From Oryzias latipes (lineage: Eukaryota > Chordata > Actinopteri > Beloniformes > Adrianichthyidae), in NCBI RefSeq assembly GCF_002234675.1, contig NC_019871.2, positions 21,546,604 to 21,610,603 on the forward strand: a DNA stretch of 64,000 nucleotides, in the 5' to 3' direction. The notes under the pieces are model-generated. The model was not told where the DNA came from. It searched no databases and saw only the letters and a list, made by a program, of their open reading frames with translations. Shown piece by piece: positions 34,901 to 46,239 of the stretch. The position numbers were made by a program, and so were the translations under genes. Every line of letters starts with the position of its first letter. The first letter of the stretch is position 1.

Positions 34901-37900
34901 CCACCATCATCGTCGACGCTCTGGGGGTCGTTCACCTATGGTCCTAGCATCCCAGGCATCCAAGACATCAGTGGACGCTGAGCCTAACCACCAAAGACTA
35001 TGGACTTATTTCACACATGGTTTCCTTTTCACTAATGCATCTTTCAAATCACATTCACCAAGGTCACTCCTTATTTAAATGAAACTTTGTCTATCTTTTA
35101 AACGTCATAATACAGTGGGGATGGCTTTAGTTCCCTGGGTTGATGAAACTTCTGCCATTCTGTTGGTTGAGGGCTCAAAGCCCATGATTGACAGTCATTG
35201 TGCCTTTGGGCACTTAACGCCCAAAATACTTTGCAGTTTATAAAAACCTTAGATTGTCGCCTTAAATAGAAGGCTCCATTAAAGGATGGAAGGATTAAAA
35301 GACTGAAAGTTAAAATCTATTTCTTGATTTTTTAGCTTTTTGACACCTGAAGCTGGTTTTAAAAAAATCCTGGGAAAAAAAATGGATGATGCTAGCTAAA
35401 TATTGAAAGAGTTATATGAAAAAAAGTTATAGCAATGCTTGTTATTAAACACATAAAGAACAAAGTTTAGACTACTATACATATTCAAAATGATTAAAAA
35501 TGTCTGATCACTGTAATGTGGTTCTGCTTTAGCATTATGGGTCCTAATTATTTTCCATTTCTGAATCTTTTTGAAATAAAATGGGGGCTCTGGTTCAGCT
35601 CAACTGTATAAAAATGAGCATTATCTTTTGTGGGACCAACAACACGGTTTTACCGTTTCTTCAGACTCACCAACCTTTGTAAACAGCAAAACAACCTGAA
35701 AAATCGGCTTGATTCATAACACTGAAGCAACAAAAAAGGTTCCAAATCCCTGCAAAGTGGCTTAGAGAGCTTCTATAGAAAGTCTAATGCTCTCTCCAGA
35801 TCCTTCAACCATCCAGCAGCCCTGCCAGACACTCCAAATACATTATCTCCCTTTCTGCACATGCCAGGCTGTTCACAAACACACAGGTGACCAATCATGC
35901 CAAGTAGGAAAGAGTGCTTCTCGGTGTCAAGCCTTTGAGTTTCTTAAATGCCAAGCAGCAGTTCTGCTCTGATCTTACAACACCTCAACAAAGAGCTGGC
36001 ATCTTTGGTAACTAAAGGAGGCTCAGGTTTTACACAGCTCCATAAAACGGCGTCCACAGTTGGTACAAAAACGTCATTTAGGATCACCTTGGTTTCTCAC
36101 AGGACTAACAAAGTTCACACCACCAACGTTTCTCCAGTCCCAGCTCTCAGGCAGAGCTGCAGCCACCTTGGCCAAGTCGGCAGTCACAGGTGCAGGGCGG
36201 ACACGCCTGCAAAAAAGAAAAAAAGAAAAAGCATCCTATAAAAACCAGGCAGTGTCCTTCATCGACACTCACCTGGAGCCATCATAACCTTCAGCTTCAG
36301 GGTTTTTGAAGCATGAAGAGCTCTAAATTTGAGATTTCTAAAATCTATAGAAATACAAATTGTTAGCGAAATATCAAAAACACATTTTTAGATTCTAGAG
36401 ATACAATGATCCACTTTCCCATGATTCAGTTCAAGTTTAAGGTCACAATTATGTTTCAGTTCGAGATGATTTGTGTAATACAAATCTGATTTTTTTTATT
36501 TGCCAAAAATTCTTACCCCTTTGGCAAAATTTCTTTAATTAGGCAAACAGAAATTTGCCAATAGGGTCATGAAAAGTGTCTTACCAAGAATTCTAATTTT
36601 AAGAAAAACATTCTAGTCACTAAAAAAATGTTTTCTCAAACTGAAATTGTTGTGCTATTCTGAAACTGCCTTGATAAGATTTTTTTTTTTAGCGAGAAAG
36701 AAAACAAGACCATTCATGTTCTTCCAAGTCTTTTTACGTTCTTAAGATTCCGTTTTCTTGGCTTAAGCTAAGCCTAGTGTGATGTAATAGGACAATAAAT
36801 AAAATTATTCTAAAATTTAAAATAATTGTTTGACACTTTCAATGTTGACATACTGGTATGCAGTAAGGATGCAACCATTCCCTTTTCCCCACTCTATTCA
36901 GATTTTTCAGGTTTAAACTGAGAATTGTGGCAACCCTATTAGTTTTAAATAAAAATGTGTGGTGAGAGTTAAAAAAATAAATAAAATGAAACATAATATG
37001 AAGTAGAATATCCAGGGAAAATGTTTTGCTTTCATATGACAGGGCTGGTTGCACATCTGCTTTAGGTTGCAGAAACAACAGCTTTGTCTTTAGTATGGTT
37101 ATATTACTCACACAGGGACTCGAGAGGCGGGCCCCCCCGCTCTGTAGTGCAGCTCCTGTAAAGTGTACATCTCGTGCTCGGGGTGGGGCGCAGCCCTCCA
37201 GGACTTTTGCACAGAGTTGATTAAATGGATAAAGTCCTGGTTGTGTTTGTACGGCTTCTGGAGCAACCTGGTGGAGGACAAACAATGCAACCGGTGAGGC
37301 TCTTTAATGCAAAAAGGCACCCCAAAAAAAGCTGAAAAAACAGATTGATTAGGTCACACAAACCTTTTTTTTTGCCATAGATGGAGTAAAACTGCAACAG
37401 CAGTTCTTATCAACCTTCTTCCCCACTACTTTACCTTCTAATAAGCTTGTCTCATAAGAGATACACACAGGAATATGTAGCTTGTGTACACCATTGCATC
37501 ACCTTCCCTGTCCTTTTCAATCAAAAGGAAACTTGCTGGTGGGATAAAAGTTGCTTCGAGTCCAAATTATCCAGTGGTGTTGAATGATTTTGGTGACTTA
37601 CATATTTAACAGACATAAATATAAAGATTTCGTTTCTTCTTGTGGACCTTTCTTGACCTTTCTGAATCAAAGCGGTTCCAGTTCCAAACTTGGAACCAGT
37701 TTTCTTCGTTTTAACCACAAAAAGCGCCTGATCTGGACCATGAAAACAGCAGCCGCCTTGCTGGTCCAGATCAAAGAAAAACTTCCATCAGGGGGCTGGG
37801 ACCGAGGATTGAAGGGGCAGCACAAACTGTAATTAGCATCATGTTTTCAGAAAAATGGTGCTGGTGTAACCTCTACGCTGCAGAGGAACTCCTTGTGCAG

Positions 37901-40900
37901 CTCTTTCAACGATTGACTTTTTAACATTTAAACTTTCCTGTATTTCTGTGTCTACATTTACATGTTCGGCTGAGCGGTTCTAAGGTCAACAGGTCACTTG
38001 TCTTTTCAGTCTGTCATGAAATAATGTGCAAACACAGAAGGTGGCTTATGATGAGTAAAGAAAAGGAAAGGGCCTGTTGTGAAAGATTCATTTCAGGTTT
38101 AAACTTTATCGCATTAAATGGAGAAAAATGACCCAAAAAAAACACAGATTTCCAAAAGCTAAAGAAAAAGCAACCAAAAAAAACATTTTAAAATAATTTC
38201 AGACTTTGTTTTGTTTTTGTTGTTTACTTTAAGAATTTTCCCCTCAGCTTGTGTGTGATTTCTGTGCCCAGTGAGGAGTCTCTCTTCTCCTGTTTGGGAC
38301 TTTTTCTCTCAGTCCATCAGCAAAATGCTTCCAGTTCGGGGAAATTCTCAAGTTGTCAGGCGTGCACTCTTCTTTTGATGCCTTTTAAATGAGGTTTCGC
38401 TCCAGGGACAGACGGAGCTGTGGCAAAATGTTCAGATTCTGCCTTTTGAGTCAGTCCGTTGTGTTTTTTGAGGTCTGTTTCAGATCCTTATCCAAAAGCA
38501 AAAGGCCAAAGCTTGCCGAAGCCTCCACTACAGAGACATCCAAATTTGATTAAAGGGTTTCACAGTCATGTGATGTTTTACAACAAAACCTATGGGAAAA
38601 AATGGGAAAAACAAAGAAATATCTTCAATTTACGATGCTTCTGAGTGTTTTAAAAGCTCTTCCAATAACGGCCACTATTCTGTGGACAGATAAGCTTGAA
38701 AGCTGAGGCAGCGTGAAGGCTGTGCTAAGCCACAGCTTCTGGTAAAAAGAGCCTGGAGTTGAGTCATTATGTTTGATTGAACTGTGGAATCACAGCAGGA
38801 CAGACAGGGAGCTGCAGTGTTTAGACACATCTCATTTCTGATGTTGTTTCAGAGTTTTCATGCAAAACCTAAGTCATGATTTTGGATTTTGGAAAGAAAA
38901 ATGGAACCTAAACTTTTGAAAACCCCTCAGATAACAGCTTTTGTGCAAAAACACATGGTAGTACAGTTCAGTTGTCACAATGTAAAAATTAAGCTCTGTG
39001 TATTTTTCTTCAACCTAAAGAAATTTAGTATAAACTATGAGTTAAACTAATAAACTATTTACAAAAATAAATCAGATTCAGATTTTAAAAATTAAAACTT
39101 CTTGAATGCACACCTTTTAATCATTCACGATTTTTCAAACAACAAAACAAATTTTACGATCTCTGAATCTAAGAAGAAATTGATTTCCTCTCACTGAACA
39201 CCAGGGGGCATTGTTTATAATTCAGATCAGGGGTGGGCAGACTACAGCTGGCAGGCTGGATCCGGCCCGCCTCCCTGTTTGGTCCGGCCAACTGAGCAAT
39301 ATCAGAGACCCTTATTTTTTTTTAAATCTGGCCACACGATCAAGACCCGCATAGAACATGACATTTTATTCCACCCTTCTGCAGTCTGTGCTCCAACCTG
39401 AAACCCTGGAAAATCCCTGTCAAATAGAACAAAAGACAGTCTTCCCTTTCTACGTTGCAGTTCATTTTTCCCGGTTTAGCTCATTCTTTTAGAGCAATTA
39501 TGCTGCTTTTTTTAAACAGCGCACCCTCTTCTGTGTCCTGATTGGCTGGAGACCTTGTCAATTAATCTACGCCGTGCCTTGTCGCTTGTTCAGAAACGCG
39601 GAGCTCTTCAAATCCACAGAAATCTGTGAACGATCAGATCTTTGTTTTCATTCTAAGATCCTGGACCTAATTTCTATAAAGGGTTGAGAATTTAAACAAG
39701 AGAGAAAGGATGAAAATGTTCATGTCTGTGTGAGAAAAGTGAAGAAAGTGTGCAGTGAGGAGTTTTGCTGCCATAAACGTAATCAGACTCCGTGGATTTC
39801 ACCGATCACGTGTTATTTTTAGAACATAACTCCTGCAATAAACGAGGGAACTCTATACTGGTGAAAAGGTAATGCAGATATATGCATAGCTGCAGCGGAA
39901 GACATAGAAATTTGCTTTTTTCATTATTACTGGATAAGAAACAAACGTGCAAGACACAGCTGCTCAGTTTTAGTGCAAACTGTGAGACGTTTGAGGGGCT
40001 ACAGCCCTCCAATCCTCAGCGGGACGAAGACGGGAGAGGATCAACTATTTATTGGTTTTCTTTTTAATGTATCAGTATATTTTTAACTGACTTTTGGTCT
40101 TTGAAAATCACAAAGAGAGTTATTTGCTCATTTTTTATTTCATAAATAGTGTTATTTATTTTATTAAAAGGATCATGAATTAATTAAACTTTATCATAGA
40201 GCTTTACAATAAAAGAAAGACAAAAGAAGTTTAAAGTTTTAAAGAAAAAGAGTTGTTGTAGCCCTCACAGGAAAACGTTTGGGGACTCCGCTCTAGCATC
40301 CATGTGGTGTTGGAAGATTTGTTGTTTTTCATTCTTACAGTCATTCAAACATCACATGAACGCAGCATTTCTCCAACTTTTACACGAGGTACATCAACCC
40401 ATTGGTGCACTTGGCTCTAAAATGAGAACAAAAGGTTTAACCTAAAAACTCTAAAATGTTCTGTTTTAAAATATAAATTTTCAATCCAAATTCCATGTTA
40501 TTTCTTTCTCACTCCACGAATTTGCTGCTGGTCCGGCCCTTCTATCCAATTTTCGAACCCGTATGTGGCCCACGAGTCAAAATAGTTGCCCACCCCTGAT
40601 TTAGATAATAGAGTTTTAAATTGAAAACAGCACACCCTCTCTGACCAATCAGGGTCTTTGATGTCATGAAAGATCCAAAATGGGAGCCATTGTCAACAAA
40701 TGTCTTTGAAATGATGTCGGTCTTCCATTTTAGTTAAGACCTTTCTAAAATACAGTTTTTCAACTACAGTTAATGTCCTTTTATCATTCTTTTCAGCCTT
40801 TCCAGTGAGTGTACAAGTGTCTTTTAAATATATTAGGCTAGGCCTTCAAACAAAACAAAACTTGTGTTGCTCTCAATCACTTTAAAGTACTTCAACACTT

Positions 40901-42527
40901 CCAACATTTTCAAAAAGGTGAAAGATCTGTGTGAGATGTTTTATTTTTAAGGAATGTTGATCCTTTAATGACATTTTTTGGGATCTTTTTACAAACAGTT
41001 TTACCGTTAAAAAAAAAATACTATGTTCCTAAGTTTCAAACAAACTTGAAACCACATGCATCCTGTAAGATGATCTGAGTAAAGTCAACTCGACAGCTGT
41101 GTGTCGATAATATACACCTTTGAATTCATCTTTGAATTGGTTTCATGGCTGAGGTGTAGTAAGTGACTCAAAACACTAAAGGAGCATCTGCTGATGTCCT
41201 CACGTTTTAGTTCTGAGTGTTCATTTTATGTTGTTTTATACCTGATGTTCGGGACGGGCTTGTAGTCTGTCCGGAGCGGCACTGACTTCACCTTCTTCCC
41301 AACAAAACAGCCCCAGTTGTTGCCCAGGACGTCATGCACCCACCCAGGCAGGGTCTGGTCACAGTAGCTGGTCACTTCAGAGCCTTTCTGGGAGTACTGA
41401 AGGCGTGAGGACACAAACCGATGAAAGCTTTTATCAACTATGTTATCCTTATCTTAAACATTTAGCTGGACTAAGATAGTTCCAGGTAAAAAAAAAAAAA
41501 CTAGTGGCAAAAGAGGAATTTTCTGAGACATCAAAGGATATGTCTTTAAAGATCAATCAATCAAACATTATTCATAAAGCACTTTTTATATAAAAGTATA
41601 ACAAAGTGTTTTACATTAAAACAAAACAAAATAAATGATATAAAAACAAGCATGAAAATTAAAGTAACCAAGCACAAAATTTAAAAATAGGGCCCCCCTC
41701 CCCGTACCAACACACAAACCCCCCAACTTCTTTCACAACTCCCACCCTCCTCCTCTCACCCCCCAAATGAGGAAATGATAGCAGACATGCATAAACCATA
41801 AAGCAGACTGTAAAATGAATGTCTGTGACACTTCCTACTACACAGTGTCATGTGAGCGATGGAGTAAAAAACACATGACCCCCAGATGAACAAAGGCCTC
41901 GCAGCTTCAGAGCGGTGGCTTGATTCACAGATAAAAGACAGGAAACTGACAAATTGTGACACGTTCCTTCCACTTTGGGTTTAAGAAAAAGATCTCCCTC
42001 CTCTCTGACTAAGTCGAAGATGTAGATTTGCCAACAAAGGAGTGGATTTTTACCTTGAAGAAGCCAAACCACTTGTAGCCTCCGATGACCACCTCAAAAC
42101 CCTGGTTGTAGATGAGGGTGAAGAAGCCGGTGTTCCCCAGCTCGTCTGTGGCTACAGACAGTTTCTCCAGGGTCACAGTCACCGAGCGCTCACCTGTAGC
42201 TGAGGCAACATGTCCAAAAACAACCAACACCTTATTACACTTTTGTCTCATTTTAAGGAAGATTTTACAATTTACTAGATGAATTCATTGGCAAGATATT
42301 GTATATTTCTGAGAGGCCCTTATCATTGGACTGTATTTTGAACAGCTCTTTCCTACTTTTGTCATTTGATTACCTTCAGCAGAGCAGTTGATGGTCTGGT
42401 CGTGTCCCCCCTTGGAGACCTGGAACACCCAGGTCCCCAGCAGGTCCTCATAGGTGCAGTTGGCTGGTGTGTCACCCCAGGCCCCCACAATCAAAAAAAG
42501 GAACACACATACTCCACCGAGCTTCAT
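31927..42527 (-). CDS. ctsc: Cathepsin C (dipeptidyl peptidase 1)
   Basis: Eight coding exons: 42374-42527, 42054-42193, 41242-41396, 37112-37267, 36088-36206, 33591-33722, 33151-33383 and 31927-32193. Phases agree throughout and give 451 residues (human 463). This lysosomal papain-family enzyme removes N-terminal dipeptides and activates granule serine proteases. Residues 1-18 are a signal peptide; the mature chain starts DTPANCTY with a glycosylation site at N23 and forms the exclusion domain, which ends near the exon 4-5 region. The papain-like part begins around [10 protein letters not shown]. The catalytic cysteine is C247 in CGSCYSF, histidine H393 in LTNHAVLL and asparagine N415 in WIVKNSWG. 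The C-terminus VAATPIPKL is typical. The upstream in-frame ATG is rejected because MKLGG gives a clean signal peptide. The intron after VAFE (33150-32194) is extra relative to the seven-exon human gene and is filled with transposon sequence. Confidence 0.96.
32214..33084 (+). mobile_element. Family A element filling the last ctsc intron
   Basis: It starts TTAAAGTCCCACTCCGATCA and ends GGTTCTTTTAA, with interior blocks shared with other family A copies (GAGCTGAGCAGGGAGCTTGTGG, CATGTCCTCCATCATGAG). A second element is inserted at 32287-32704. Together they take up all but about 86 bp of the 957-bp intron. Confidence 0.7.
32287..32704. mobile_element. TIR element nested in the family A copy
   Basis: The ends TAGGCTTGCACAATAAATCG and, inverted, TAGGGCTGCACGAAATGAGG form diverged terminal inverted repeats of a well-known fish type. 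The insert is about 418 bp and non-coding. Confidence 0.6.
34137..34436 (-). repeat. SINE, inverted, in ctsc intron 5
   Basis: On the minus strand it reads from GGGGCTGCACGATGGCG and GTGGTTAGAGC (tRNA-like head), through ACAGTCCAAAAACATGC, to an ATGGATGGATG tail. This is the usual layout of an abundant fish SINE. Confidence 0.7.
34470..34617 (+). repeat. SINE 3' fragment, forward, beside the inverted copy
   Basis: TGTGATGGACTGGTGATCTGTCC through GGCTGGGACAGGCTCCAGCA-type sequence to AAAATGGATGGATGGATGG is the 3' half of the same SINE class, in opposite orientation to 34137-34436. The pair forms a head-facing inverted arrangement with GGAT repeats at the outer ends. Confidence 0.65.
34618..36087. 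other. ctsc intron 5, remainder
   Basis: No further gene or clear repeat is seen. The sequence is moderately AT-rich and contains scattered short open frames of no recognisable content. Confidence 0.35.
37268..39227. other. ctsc intron 3, 3' part
   Basis: AT-rich intronic sequence without a recognised element. The stretch 37680-37830 contains GC-richer sequence of unknown nature. Confidence 0.35.
39228..40598. mobile_element. hAT-like element in ctsc intron 3
   Basis: The 1371-bp element has ends CAGGGGTGGGCAGACTA and, inverted, CAGGGGTGGGCAACTA. It is flanked by 8-bp near-duplicates ATTCAGAT (39220-39227) and ATTTAGAT (40599-40606), one mismatch. Subterminal GTCCGGCC motifs occur near both ends. 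This pattern fits the hAT superfamily. No intact transposase frame is present. Confidence 0.82.
40599..42053. other. ctsc introns 2-3 flanking exon 3, with a repeat fragment
   Basis: Around 41545-41640 a stretch with ATTCATAAAGCACTTTTTATA resembles a common fish interspersed repeat tail. The 41690-41765 stretch is C-rich on the plus strand. Exon 3 of ctsc (41242-41396) lies within. Confidence 0.35.
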
Positions 42528-42800
42528 CTTTTTTACCAAAGTTAATGTGTGTCCGTCAAACAACCCAAAACTCTGGAAAAGTCCCTCTAACTGAAAGCTT
42601 CAGCTTCTCCTTCACTGCAGCTCGTTTCCTGGCAGCTTTTAAAACTGACAGCACTCTGTTGAACTTATCTCAGCAAGATAAGTTACTCAATGCCCCCTGA
42701 AGACTGAGCATGCGCAAGATTTGAAGCCTGAATAATAAATTAGCAAACAGGAATAGTAGACGCCCGAACGTGTATTGTAATGGTAACATACAAATATAAG
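42528..42800 (-). promoter_or_regulatory. ctsc 5' leader and promoter region
   Basis: Immediately upstream of the ctsc ATG. A TTTTAAAA sequence around 42638-42645 is about 110 bp upstream and could serve as a TATA-like element. No motif decides the start site. Confidence 0.3.
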
Positions 42801-43370
42801 TTTACAGTGAAATGAATTGAAACTTTAACCTTGCAGCGAGTTGTTCATCCAGCCTTGTCATAAAACTTAAACGAACCGGGAAAAGAGCGGCGCTAACAAT
42901 CTTAACCATCAGTGTTCTTTGTTGATCCGTATTTACTTTCGTTTTACTTGTCATGTGACCCATCACCATGTGAGCATGCGCAGGGGGAGTTCCTCTTGTA
43001 CAAGGTGTTTACTCTCAGGACTGTTACAAAATAATTCAATCAAAGATTACACCGGAATCATCATGAAAATAGAATTTGTTTCTTTTTTAAGTTAATGTAT
43101 TTTATTTCAAACGTATTAAATAGTTAAAATTAAAATAAATCCCAAAAGTCAAACATCTTTCTAAAGTTATTAAAATGCTTGAAAGCAACTTCGAGACCTT
43201 AAGTCTGCCCTATGTGTAGTTAATAATAATAAAAATATTCAGAAATATACATATTAAATTAAGCATACAATTAGAACATCAACATTAAAATAAAATGGCT
43301 CATTTTGTTATTGAACCACCTTCACTATGCGTCACCTTCATTGACTGAATTGAAGTGAGTGAGTGTGACG

Positions 43371-43900
43371 TCATCCATGGAAAATGACTTACTTTCGGCT
43401 CCATGAATGAAGTCACTTGATCGCCCTATGTTTGTGATACACGTGCCGCCATGTTGGAGCCACACATTGTCAGCAAGCAGTGATTGATCTGAGGAGTCCG
43501 TCTAAGTCTGTCTTTCCATGGCAGCCACTTTTGCCAATCAGGAGTGAGCTTGTTGGAAATCCACACCTCTACCACTGAAAGCAGGTTCAGGAGAATCTGT
43601 TAATCAAACATTTCAAAACTTGGACCTGAGACCACCTACTTTTATTGAGGTATCTGATTGGCCAATTTATAACCTGAATAACTTGCACTCAAGAAAAAAA
43701 TACGATAAAAAAAGGTAGGGGGATTAGCAAGAAACTTGAAAAAAAAGGTAGCAAAGAAAAAATGATTGCTTTGACAAATGGAATGACTGAGTAATAGCTG
43801 TTTGTTTCTCTACAGAAATCTATGGGATTTTGGCTTCTTGGAACCAGCAGGTACTTCCTGTTTGAAACGTAGGGAAGGAAGGGCAACCCCTAAGCACCCC
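43371..43900 (+). repeat. Interspersed repeat, family K, forward copy
   Basis: It shares CGCCATGTTGGAGCCA, GACGTCA and the CTTCTTGG...GGTACTTCCTGTTTG blocks with the inverted copy at 17235-17850. The ends are not defined. Confidence 0.45.
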
Positions 43901-45855
43901 ACCCCTGGGTATGTGATAACTGGACTTTCCAGTTCTCATATGCAGTCATACACAGTGCTTGCAAATTATTATTGGACCATCCTCAAGCAAAGTATCTACA
44001 AGGATTGGAGGCAGTTCACATCCAAACAGTTGCCCTGGGAACTATTCTGATATCCTGCAAAAGAATTCAAGCAGAAAGTCTCCACAAACTCAAGTTCAGT
44101 GGATGCAAGGATTATGAAGGCGGGCTATGTTCAAATGTAACTTGACTGAATAAGATGTTTTTGATTGGAATAGCTTTTTGATTCAGTAAATATGACCTCT
44201 TAATGCAGCAAATGATAATTTTCAGTTCTTTAGAATGTAAGGTACAGCACTTTTAGATACCAGTCCCCAATTTCGAGGTTTTGGTATGGTCACCTTTTTT
44301 TAATATTTCAAGTTTTTTAGCCAGCAGTAGTTTTAGTCTTCTTTTAAGTTTATGATACTTGGTTAATTTATCATTTTTATACTTTTACGTCATTGTTTTT
44401 ATACTTTTTGTCATTGTTGTTATACTTGTATGAATGTTTTTTTTTTTTATCTTGACTTTTGTTTGTTTTGTGTTTATTGTGGTGAATAGACCTTGAGTCT
44501 GTAATAAAGCTTCTTCTTCTTCTTTAGAATCGATCAAATGTTGTGGCATTGTGTGTAATAATGTACAACAGTGCATTTGAAGGTTTTTATATTTGAGAAA
44601 AAAAAATACTGTTCTCTTCAGGAGGTTTCGTCCAATAAAATTTAGTATATACTCTAACGGTTAGTGACTTGAAAATGATGCTGACGTTCATTAGCATTGA
44701 GTGTTTAGAAAAAAATCATAGAAATATAGTATTTTCATTATAATTTGAAACGTGCTGGACAGCCACCTGATAATCAGTATGTTGGGCAATAATTCCATAA
44801 ATTCCTCAGTATGAGTGTTGTATTATAAATATTGACTAATTTCTGTGAATGCAGCAGATTTGTGTTTAGTCCTGACTTGGGTGTTCAGTGGAAAAATGCA
44901 GAAACAAAATCTAGAAAATGTTGAGTCATCTTGGGTGATTCAAAACTCTGACCTATAGTGCCCTTTCAGATGTGAATAAAAGAGGAAATGAACTGAAAAA
45001 GGAACAGTCATGTGTGAACAATGCAACTTTATTTTGAAGGTCGTCCTCTCAACTAAATACAGTTACTTTTAATTTGTATTTGAAACATCTATTACTGGTT
45101 TACTGTATAGACTGTATGACTGAGGGTATCAGAGGCACTCCTAGGGGTATTCAGGGTTTTTAAATATTTTTTTTAAAGTAAACTAAAATAGAAATAAAGC
45201 ATTAAGAATATATTTCTTTCCTTTTTTCCCCTAATTAGATATCTCATGTATAAAAACTTTCACGGTCAAACATTTTTTTTCCTTTTGCCTGTTGTCTGTG
45301 GCACAGAAACATCACCACCTTTTGCTGTGCTCAGATACACTGACTGACACGCCAGTATGAAAAATATGTGGGTTGGAGTTTGTTTTGTGGTTGGAAGCTC
45401 TTCTTCACAGAGTGAGGTATGCCACTTGAGCCTAGTGACATCTCTCACATTTACATGAAGCCCTCTGAGGAGGTTCAATGGTCAGCAGAATGCAAACGCC
45501 TACAGACAAGAAGAGCAGAGGGGAATGAAATGTTTTCACCTCCCTAGGACATATGTCCACGGCCACACAAGCAGTACACATGTTTCAGCACATAAGTATG
45601 TTTGTTTCTGTCTCGGACATTTCTACAGCTCCACAAGCAAAAACCTAATTTTACTGTAAACAATCCTCTGGGCTCGTGATGACCTCAATTTGATCTCCAT
45701 GGGGACAGAACAATCCCCATCAACTGGTGGAGTCAGTTTAAAGTCCTCAAAGGAAAGGAAAAAAAAAAAGAATATGGCCTGACACTCACACACAGGCTCC
45801 TTTTCCTCTCACTGACATTATATTTAGTGCCCATCTGACTAAACCAAACCACTGA
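43901..45855. other. Gene-free AT-rich spacer
   Basis: No gene. Near 44440-44525 a T run, an AATAAAG and a CTTCTTCTTCTTCTT microsatellite occur together, possibly a retroposon 3' end. Confidence 0.35.
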
Positions 45856-45943
45856 CAGTCATGGCCAAAAATATCAACACCCTTGCAATTCTGTCAGAAA
45901 ATGCAACACATCTCTCAGGAAATTGTTCAGTTGAAATGGAGTT
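45856..45943 (+). repeat. Tc1-like transposon terminus
   Basis: ACAGTCATGGCCAAAAATATCAACACCC, followed by AATTCTGTCAGAAAATGCAAC, is the familiar end of a fish Tc1/mariner-type element. Only one end is present, so it is a remnant. Confidence 0.6.
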
Positions 45944-46079
45944 GATATTTACTTACTTACTGGAGTGATCGCTATCACTTTGTTGGACAGCAAGCCTTCA
46001 AACTCGGTCAGAGAGATAACAAAATTGCGGAGAACACATAGGACTATAACTATAAGTTTAATTTTAAATACGTGCTGCC

Positions 46080-46238
46080 AAATTGCTGTCAGTTTGATCA
46101 ACGGCAGTTTAAAAGGAGAAATACTCAGTAGTGCAAAAATTGAATGATTTTTATTACGTTTGTTCTCCTGCATAAGAAAAATGCCACATGTGCATGTCAA
46201 AAACTCAAAAAGCATGATTTTCATGGGAGGGGGACTTT
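46080..46238 (+). repeat. Family A 3' fragment
   Basis: AGAAATACTCAG.AGTGCAAAA, AAGAAAAATGCCACATG and GGGGGACTTTAAAA resemble the right part of family A. The 5' half is absent or too diverged. Confidence 0.4.
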
Positions 46239-46239
46239 A

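Noticed and set aside
37114..37267. Alternative ctsc exon 4 donor two bases earlier (exon ending at 37114)
   Set aside because: It breaks the reading frame into exon 5; the GTGAGT donor after 37112 keeps phase and continues into SWDWRNV.
42528..42563. Upstream in-frame ATG for ctsc
   Set aside because: It would place a hydrophilic 12-residue stretch ahead of a clean signal peptide; the start at 42527 fits the family.
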